This document shows positions 58,151 through 64,000 of a stretch of 64,000 nt of DNA, in pieces (position 1 is the first letter of the stretch; each line of letters opens with the position of its first letter). The notes under the pieces were generated by a model that did no database searches, had not been told where the DNA came from, and saw only the letters and a list, made by a program, of their open reading frames with translations. This stretch comes from Flaccisagitta enflata (taxonomy: Eukaryota; Chaetognatha; Sagittoidea; Aphragmophora), in assembly GCA_965153355.1 (NCBI GenBank), contig OZ231127.1, positions 43,586,001-43,650,000 of the forward strand, in the 5' to 3' direction. The position numbers were made by a program, and so were the translations under genes.

Positions 58151-59030
58151 CCTTTTCAGGTAAGTGAAATTCCTTGCGGGGAAAGTGACTTTCTCTTTGA
58201 AGATAATGGATTTCTCTTTGAGAAAAAGGACTTTTTGGGTAAGAGACTTTCCTTCAAAATAAAGTCACTTTTATTCGAAATGAAAGTCACTTTTATTCAA
58301 AATGAAAGTCACTTTCTTAGAACTGAAAGTCAGTTTCCCAAAAAGGAAAGTCCCTCATCTTACAAGGAAAGTCAATTTCCTTACAAAATAAAGTCTCTTT
58401 TCTTACAAGGAAAGACACTTTCTTAGAATTGAAATTCACTTTCCCCAAAAGGAAAGTCACTTTTCCAAAAAGGGAAGTCACTTTTCTCAAAAGGAAAGGG
58501 ACTTGTCATCAAAATAAAGTCACTTTTATCAAAATGAAAGTCACTTTCTTAGAACTGAAATTCACTTTCCCTAAAAGGAAAGTCACTTTTCTTAGAAGAA
58601 AAGTAACTTTCCTTTCAACTTAAGTCACTTTGCTCAGAAGGAAAGTCACTTTATCTTTGAGGAAAATGACTTTTTGGGTGAGAGACTTTCCTTGAAAATG
58701 AAGTCACTTTTATCAAAATGAAAGTCACTTTCTCAGAACTGAAAGTCACTTTCCCCAAAAGGAAAGTCACTTTTCTCAAAAGGAAAGTCACTTTCCTTAC
58801 AACTAAATTCCCTTTGCTCAAAAGGAAGGTCACTTTCTTTTACAGATAAAACATTCCTTTTGGGATAAGTGACTTCCTTTTTGGAAAAAGTGACTTTATT
58901 TTACAGGAAAGTCATTTTTCCTTTTCAGGAAACTGACTTTCCTTTTTGGGAAAGTGACTTTCTCTTGAGGAAAACAACTTTCTCTCTGAAAAAAATGACT
59001 TTTTGAGATAGAGACTTTCCTTCAAAATGA
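58151..59030. repeat. Array L, segment 5
   Basis: About 880 bp of the 21-bp palindromic satellite beyond the family A element at 52020-58150. It was continuous with segment 4 before the insertions. Confidence 0.85.
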
Positions 59031-59746
59031 ACATATGGATTGAAGACCAAGTGTTTTGTTCAGCCTGAATGATTGTTTACCGTATTCAACTAGTTTTCTT
59101 CATCAAACTAAATCATGCCCAACACCTTTACGACCGTTACGACCAGTAAATGCTGCCTTTTTTTGCATTTTTTGTCAATTCTGACAGTCATTGTCAACAT
59201 CAGCTTTAAATCAAATGCCAAAGATGTTGAAATTATGTTTTAACTATTCATACCCTGTCTTGTGACATCTTGATTGCGAACGGCATTATGCAAATTAGCA
59301 TCAGCACCATGCCAAAGAAGCATCAAGCTAAGAGATGGGGTACATTACTTACATTTTTAGCATTTATACATGTTCCCCACATAAAAGGTCGAAATATTCT
59401 TTTGGTTAAATGACTCCAGTTTAAACAATATACTATTTGATTAATTCAAATGAGCATCGGTGACTAATCATACGAATCAAAGCGCGTTTAGTAATATTCA
59501 ATTTTGGACATTTATCAGCCCACAACACAACGCAATGAAAGAAATCATTTAATCATTTAATTTCTGAAGCGATGATGATGATGATAGCCGCTGGAGTTCC
59601 TTTTTGATGGCTCGGTAAAGCTTTAGAAATAGTCACTTGTTAATAAGTTTCAATCTGGTTCATCAGCGAGTCCGTGCTTCACTCCGCGTCATCAGAGGAA
59701 ACCAAATCTGATTGAATTATACACACAGACAAAGAATTATCAGCAA
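59031..59746. other. No gene seen
   Basis: Ordinary AT-rich DNA. A short ATGATGATGATG run lies near 59570. Confidence 0.45.
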
Positions 59747-59962
59747 TCAAATCCAATAAAAGAATAAAATGATTTTGTAAACGAAAACGACGCTGATGAT
59801 GCGATCAAACTCATGGTCGATGATGACGCTTTCCGGGTCTGCCGCAAATTTGTTAGGGAAAGTGTTCAAGCGAAAGATTTCATGACGATTTTTCTCCCAA
59901 TGTCTCCTCTTTCGAATTCTTCGACGCATATTAGCATAGCGTTTGCGAAGTGGTTTGTCCAT
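59747..59962 (-). CDS. Small basic ORF or first exon, unrecognised (71 codons)
   Basis: It opens with ATG at 59962-59960 in a strong eukaryotic context (CTCACCATGGAC). It reads MDKPLRKRYANMRRRIRKRR, continues with ordinary composition, and ends in a hydrophobic tail. The strongly basic start could be a nucleic-acid-binding or nuclear-localisation segment. Frame length is near what chance allows; the start context and absence of repeats are the only support. It could be a first exon reading out into an intron. I do not recognise it. Confidence 0.25.
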   Translation of the reverse strand: MDKPLRKRYANMRRRIRKRRHWEKNRHEIFRLNTFPNKFAADPESVIIDHEFDRIISVVFVYKIILFFYWI

Positions 59963-60094
59963 GGTGAGTAGGAGATGCCTAATTTGGGAATGTGAGCCGT
60001 GAACATCATCATCAAATCACCATATTCATGATCAACATCATCGTTTTGTCATCATCGCCCTCTTCAAAAAGAGCCTCATCATATTTTATTGTAT

Positions 60095-60095
60095 T

Positions 60096-60159
<64 letters not shown>

Positions 60160-60160
60160 T
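60095..60160. repeat. (TTTC)n microsatellite
   Basis: About 17 TTTC units, degenerating into CTTTC/TTTTC up to the family A head at 60224. Confidence 0.97.
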
Positions 60161-60548
60161 CCTACTTTCTTTCCTTTTTCTTTGCCTCTTTCTTTGTTTC
60201 TTTATTTTTTTTCTTTCTTTTTTAGTCGCGGACACGCGACTCTACACCTTTCCGTGTTGGTCGGTCCGTCCATCCGTCCGAAATATTTCTGAAATTGCAA
60301 GTGGTTTTCGCATTACTGCTGCTGCACAACCGTCCGTGACTAGATTGCCGTCTATCCGGCACCATCCGTTCAAACTACCGCCAGGTGGTTTTGAGTAGTA
60401 CTCTGGATATTCTGCTTGCTTACACTCTAGATGGACTTCCTGAAGTAGGATCCTCCTTTAAAGAATTTTTTTTATGTGGCGCCTTTTGAGAAAAATACAA
60501 AATTGATAATTTTTCATCTTACCTTGCACTTAAAATCTATTGAGTTTT

Positions 60549-60716
60549 TAGTAGCGGACACGCAACTATAGAAGCCTTTGTCCGTCAGTCCATCCATCCA
60601 TCATTTGGTCCGTCGGTCTGTTTGTCCGTGAACACGAGTAGAAAAGTGTAAAAACGTGCGTTTCTGGCCCTGCCCACCCGTCAGCAACTGGTATTTGCCG
60701 TGTATCGGTCCTTGTT
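60549..60716 (+). mobile_element. Family A element, GGACACGC subtype, nested in foldback G
   Basis: Head AGTAGCGGACACGCAACT, GTCAGTCCATCCATCCATC microsatellite, CCCACCCGTCAGCAACTGG, tail GTGTATCGGTCCTTGTT. Confidence 0.85.
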
Positions 60717-60939
60717 AGAAAGTGTTTTTAGATAGCATATTTGAATTCCTGATGAAATTTTCTTTCGTTTGATAGGTCACACAGTATATTTTCATAAAAA
60801 AATGAAATCTACAATTTTTTAACCACCGTTACATTTTGCAACGGTGGCTAAAAAACTGAAAATTTTATTCTATTTCCAAAATATATAGTGCGACCGATCA
60901 AACGAAACAAAATTTTGTCAGGAATATTGATCTCTTATC

Positions 60940-61053
60940 AACAAGGCGAAGTAGGCCAATAAGGTGCGACGTGTTGATCGTCAAACGAATGAGTTACAGA
61001 CAGACAGACCAACAGACAAACACAGCCAGTTATAGAGGTGCTTTGTCGCACCT
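60940..61053 (-). mobile_element. Family A element, minimal 114-bp type, nested in foldback G
   Basis: AACAAGGCGAAGTAGGCC at the left, ACAGACAGACAGACCAACAG in the middle and AGGTGCTTTGTCGCACCT at the right. It is the inverted counterpart of 19748-19862. Confidence 0.85.
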
Positions 61054-61309
61054 AAAAAGTAGTTTCTATTGGCTCTATAAATTCTGAAAACAGAATATGA
61101 TGAAATATAATCAATTTTGGACTTTTTTCAAAAAGCGCTACAAGAAAGATTTCTTTGAAACTGGATCCTAGTTCAAGAAGTCCATCCAGAGTGAAAACAA
61201 GCAAAAAATCCAGAGTACTACTTAAAACCACCTGGCGGTAGTTTGAATGGATGGTGCCGGCCTTGTTTATTATTCTTTCTCTTTGTTTCTTCATTTCTTT
61301 TTGCTTTTG

Positions 61310-61382
61310 AGTTGCGGACACGCAACTCTATAAGAGGCATTGTCCGTCCGTCTGTCCCTCCATCCGTCTGTGAGCACAAGTT
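61310..61382 (+). mobile_element. Family A element, head half
   Basis: AGTTGCGGACACGCAACT and a CCGTCCGTCTGTCCCTCC microsatellite, then cut short by the next copy at GAGCACAAGTT. Confidence 0.75.
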
Positions 61383-61533
61383 AACAAGGCCGGATACACG
61401 GCCAATACCAGTCGCGGACGGATGGGCAGGGGCGGAAATGCACCTTTTCGCACTCTCTCAACTCGATCACCACGGACCGACTGACCAACGGACGGACGGA
61501 CAAAGCCTCTTATAGAGTCGCTAGTCCGCGACT
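61383..61533 (-). mobile_element. Family A element, GGACACGC subtype (151 bp)
   Basis: AACAAGGCCGGATACACGGC at the left, ACGGACCGACTGACCAACGG in the middle, AGAGTCGCTAGTCCGCGACT at the right, followed by A5. Confidence 0.9.
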
Positions 61534-61542
61534 AAAAAGTGG

Positions 61543-61704
61543 AACAAGGCCGGATACACGGCCATCAGTTGCGGACGGGTGGGCAGGGGCGGATATGCGC
61601 GTTTTCCCACTTTTCGACTCGATCACCTCTACGGACCAACCAACCAACCAACCAACAGACCGACGGACGGACAAAGCCTCTTATAGAGTTTCGTGTCCGC
61701 AACT
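61543..61704 (-). mobile_element. Family A element, GGACACGC subtype (162 bp)
   Basis: Nine bases after the previous copy and in the same orientation: AACAAGGCCGGATACACGGC, then (CCAA)n, then GTTTCGTGTCCGCAACT and A5. Confidence 0.9.
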
Positions 61705-62255
61705 AAAAACAAGCGTTTTTAAGCTTTATGTTTATGTGTCCGTGTTGGAAAGGGTGTTGGATGGGGTGTTAGGTTTGGATGGTGGTTGCCTGCCCTTGTC
61801 TACCCGTCCGCAACGATATTGTGACCCCGCGTCACTTGTTTTCTCTTTTTCCCACCTCTTATCCATCCTTTCTTTCTATCTTTCATCCTTTCTTTCCGTC
61901 TTCCTTTCTTCCTTCTTTCTTTCTTCCTTTCTACATTCCTTCCTTCCTTTTTCCTTCTCCGCTTCTTTCTTTATTTCTTTCTTTCCTTTTTATCGTCTCC
62001 TGATTATGTCAGCCCAAATTGTTTGTCTCTCTTACGTAGTCTCATTAACACCATCCAGTCCTTTTTCTATCCAAAATTCTCCCGACGCCGCAATTGAGAA
62101 AGCTGCATTCTTCGTATCGATTGATCGTGGAACGATCTGAGGGACCCCCAACTCCTGATGCACAAAACAAAAAGCAAGCTTTGTCAGAACAAGTAAGCAG
62201 GTTGCGATATTGTTGCTAATGGATGGGCGTGGGTGTAAAACGCCCACCCTTCATA
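61705..62255. other. No gene seen; contains a variant family A tail
   Basis: A TTTC/CTTTC-rich stretch at 61850-61990 and ordinary DNA. The phrase GCCCTTGTCTACCCGTCCG then GTGACCCCGCGTCACTTGTT at 61787-61840 is the variant tail also seen inverted at 41862; no head precedes it. Confidence 0.5.
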
Positions 62256-62261
62256 CATGCA

Positions 62262-62430
62262 CAAACAGACACACACAAACACACACTGACACACACACCC
62301 ACACACACACACATACACACACACACACACACACTCTGAGGCTTAAATACACGCGCGCGCACACACACACAAACACATTGACGCTAAAATACACGCGCGC
62401 GCACACACACAAACACATGCATGCACACAC

Positions 62431-62499
<69 letters not shown>

Positions 62500-62503
62500 C
62501 CTG
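62262..62503. repeat. (CA)n microsatellite with ACACGCGCGC interruptions
   Basis: About 240 bp of CA, including two CTAAAATACACGCGCGCGCA-type units about 55 bp apart (near 62345 and 62390). Confidence 0.96.
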
Positions 62504-62588
62504 AAGCGGATCAACATATATGCTTCAAACACTTAAGCATAGGGCCCCGCGCCTCAGGGGGCCCCGCGCATGCAGTCCCCCCTCCCTT

Positions 62589-62628
62589 AAAAAAAAAAAA
62601 AAAAGAAAGAAAGAAAAAAAAAAAAAAG
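62589..62628. repeat. A-rich run
   Basis: A15, then AAAGAAAG, then A14. Confidence 0.9.
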
Positions 62629-62739
62629 GAGAAAGAAGTGGGAAAAAGTGAGAAACAAGGCCAACACCTATAAGTCGCGTGCAGGACAAAAATAACTGAA
62701 CTGACCTGACTCCTTATTGTATCTTTTTATCAAAAATCA

Positions 62740-63010
62740 GACTTAAACGCAAACCAAAACAGACCCAAACCAGACTCAAACCAGACTCAAACCAGACTCA
62801 AACCAGACTCAAACCAGACTTAAGGCAGACCAAGACCAGACCAAAACCAGACCTAAATCAGACCTAAATCAAACATAAACCAGACAAAAACCAGACATAC
62901 ACCAGACATAAACCAGACCTCTAACCCAGACCTAAACCAGACATAAATGAGACATGAACCAGTCATAAACCAGTCATAAACCAGTCTTAAACTGGACTTA
63001 AACCAGACTT
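62740..63010. repeat. (AAACCAGACTT)n 11-bp array
   Basis: Inverted counterpart of 57686-58070. Confidence 0.9.
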
Positions 63011-63425
63011 AAACCAGACGTAAACCAGCAGACTTTAACCAGCAGACTTTAACCAGCAGACTTAAACCAGCAGACCTAATCCAGCAGACTTAAACCAACA
63101 GACTTAAACCAACAGACTTAAACCAACAGACTTAAACCAGCAGACTTAAACCAGCAGACTTTAACCAGCTGACTTTAACCAGCAGACTTTAACCAGCAGA
63201 CTTTAAACAGCAGGCTTAAACCAGCAGTCTTGAACCAGCAGACTTAAACCAGCAGATTTAAACCAGCAGACTTTAACCAGCAGACTTTAACCAACAGGCT
63301 TAAACTAGCAGACTTAAACCAGCAGATTTAAACCAGCAGACTTTAACCAGCAGACTTTAACCAACAGGCTTAAACCGGCAGACTTAAACCAGCCGACCTA
63401 AACCAGCAGACTTTACCCAGCAGAC
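63011..63425. repeat. (TTAAACCAGCAGAC)n 14-bp array
   Basis: Inverted counterpart of 57341-57685. Confidence 0.9.
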
Positions 63426-64000
63426 TGACATAATCAAAAATGACCAAAAATGACCAAAAATGACCAAAATGACCAAAAATGATCAAAAATGACCAAAATT
63501 GATCAAAAATGACCAAAAATGACCAAAATGACCAAAAATGAACAAAAATCAACAAAAATCAACAAAAATCAACAAAATGAACAAAATGAATAAAATGACC
63601 AAAATGACCAAAATGACCATTATGACCATAATGACCAAAGATGACCAAAGATGACCAAAGATGACCAAAAATTACCAAAATGACCAAAATGACCAAAATG
63701 ACCAAAATGACCAAAATGATCAAAATGACCAAAATGACCAAAATGATCAAAATGACCAAAATGATCAAAATGACCAAAAATGACCAAAAATGACCAAACA
63801 TGAGAAAAATAACCAAAAATGACCAAAAATGACCAAAAATGACCAGAAATGATCAAAAATGACCAAAATGACCAAAAATGACCAAAAATGACCAAAATGA
63901 ACAAAATGACCTAAAATGATCAAAAATGACCCAAAATGACCCAAAATGACCCAAAATGACCCAAAATGACCCAAAATGACCAGAATGACCAAAATGACCA
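63426..64000. repeat. (AATGACCAAA)n 9-10-bp array
   Basis: Degenerate AAAATGACCA and AAAAATGACCA units to the window end. It corresponds to the GGTCATTTTT-type units of 52440-52591. Confidence 0.92.

Larger units (their letters stand above)
60360..61256. mobile_element. Foldback element, family G copy 2 (897 bp), CCGG target duplication
   Basis: Starts CACCATCCGTTCAAACTACC and ends with its complement GGTAGTTTGAATGGATGGTG. CCGG lies on both sides (60356-60359 and 61257-61260) and only once in uninterrupted family A tails. The central hairpin CCACCGTTACATTTTGCAACGGTGG-type pairing lies near 60823-60848. Its left arm holds a family A element (60549-60716) and its right arm another (60940-61053). 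Confidence 0.85.
60224..61267 (+). mobile_element. Family A element, GGACACGC subtype, split by foldback G
   Basis: Head AGTCGCGGACACGCGACT at 60224; GGTCGGTCCGTCCATCCG; GCCGTCTATCCGG at 60347-60359; then the 897-bp foldback element; then CCGGCCTTGTT to 61267. Rejoined, it would be about 143 bp, in line with the 159-bp copy at 49269. Confidence 0.85.
62654..64000 (-). mobile_element. Family A element, long type, truncated by the window end
   Basis: It begins AACAAGGCCAACACC then TATAAGTCGCGTGCAGGAC. The following ~90 bp are the inverted near-copy of 58060-58140 (GATAAAAAGATACAATAAGG becomes CCTTATTGTATCTTTTTATC). The body has the same order of arrays as 52020-58150 read backwards. The head must lie beyond 64000. 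Confidence 0.85.

Noticed and set aside
61052-61321. 89-codon minus-strand frame
   Set aside because: It lies in the right arm of foldback G and its boundary; the left arm shows no corresponding constraint.

Overview
This is eukaryotic, almost certainly animal (probably invertebrate) nuclear DNA. It has no operons and no ribosome-binding sites. It is full of microsatellites, foldback and TIR transposons and an LTR retrotransposon, and has very few protein-like frames. I cannot name the species. Nearly every long open frame is a homopolymer or dipeptide translation of a simple repeat and is not a gene.

Layout. 1-8.3 kb: low-complexity DNA with GA and GAA tracts, a small MITE, an 812-bp tandem duplication built from ~135-bp sub-units, and a CATCACGCC minisatellite. 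8.3-15.6 kb: the only region that looks like a host gene, with two long minus-strand frames (1273 codons from a true ATG, then a 577-codon frame that seems to begin at a splice acceptor) of Ser/Thr/Glu/Lys-rich, probably disordered protein. 17-28 kb: a ~790-bp GAA tract, compound TTTTTG/TTG/TCG repeats, a 616-bp foldback element, two consecutive tandem segmental duplications whose borders lie in CT microsatellites, and two small TA-flanked MITEs. 28-64 kb: a densely nested repeat landscape.

Two dispersed families dominate that landscape and I recognise neither. Family A begins with a hairpin (typically AGTCGCGTGCACGCGACT), continues with a GTCGGTCCGTC-type microsatellite and ends in GGCCTTGTT; about 28 full or partial copies occur in both orientations. 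Family C begins TAGTCGCAAAAGCG...GGTCAGCGGTACCCG, ends GGGGCCGCTGCCC and carries ~20-bp tandem repeats inside; I count seven full or partial copies. Between the ends the bodies differ completely from copy to copy. Bodies include AGTCATTTTA, AGGTAATTAT, GTCTGCTGGTTTAA, AACATTTTTT, CCCAAATCTAAGCAA and GCCTTGAGGCTCAAA arrays. Several insertions can be dated against one another, and four junctions can be compared with an uninterrupted copy in this same window, which fixes element ends and target duplications.

Other mobile DNA: a 4470-bp LTR retrotransposon on the minus strand with nearly identical 581-bp LTRs, a gag-like gene interrupted by one in-frame TGA and no visible pol; a 4665-bp transposon with ~600-bp inverted ends carrying a fragment of a transposon-type protein; a 3.1-kb giant palindrome; an 897-bp foldback inserted in a family A element with a CCGG duplication; and ~3.6 kb of a 21-bp palindromic satellite (reads Lys-Val-Thr-Phe repeatedly) cut up by these insertions. 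Genes do not act together here. The window is best read as a stratigraphy of transposon insertions plus one candidate gene.
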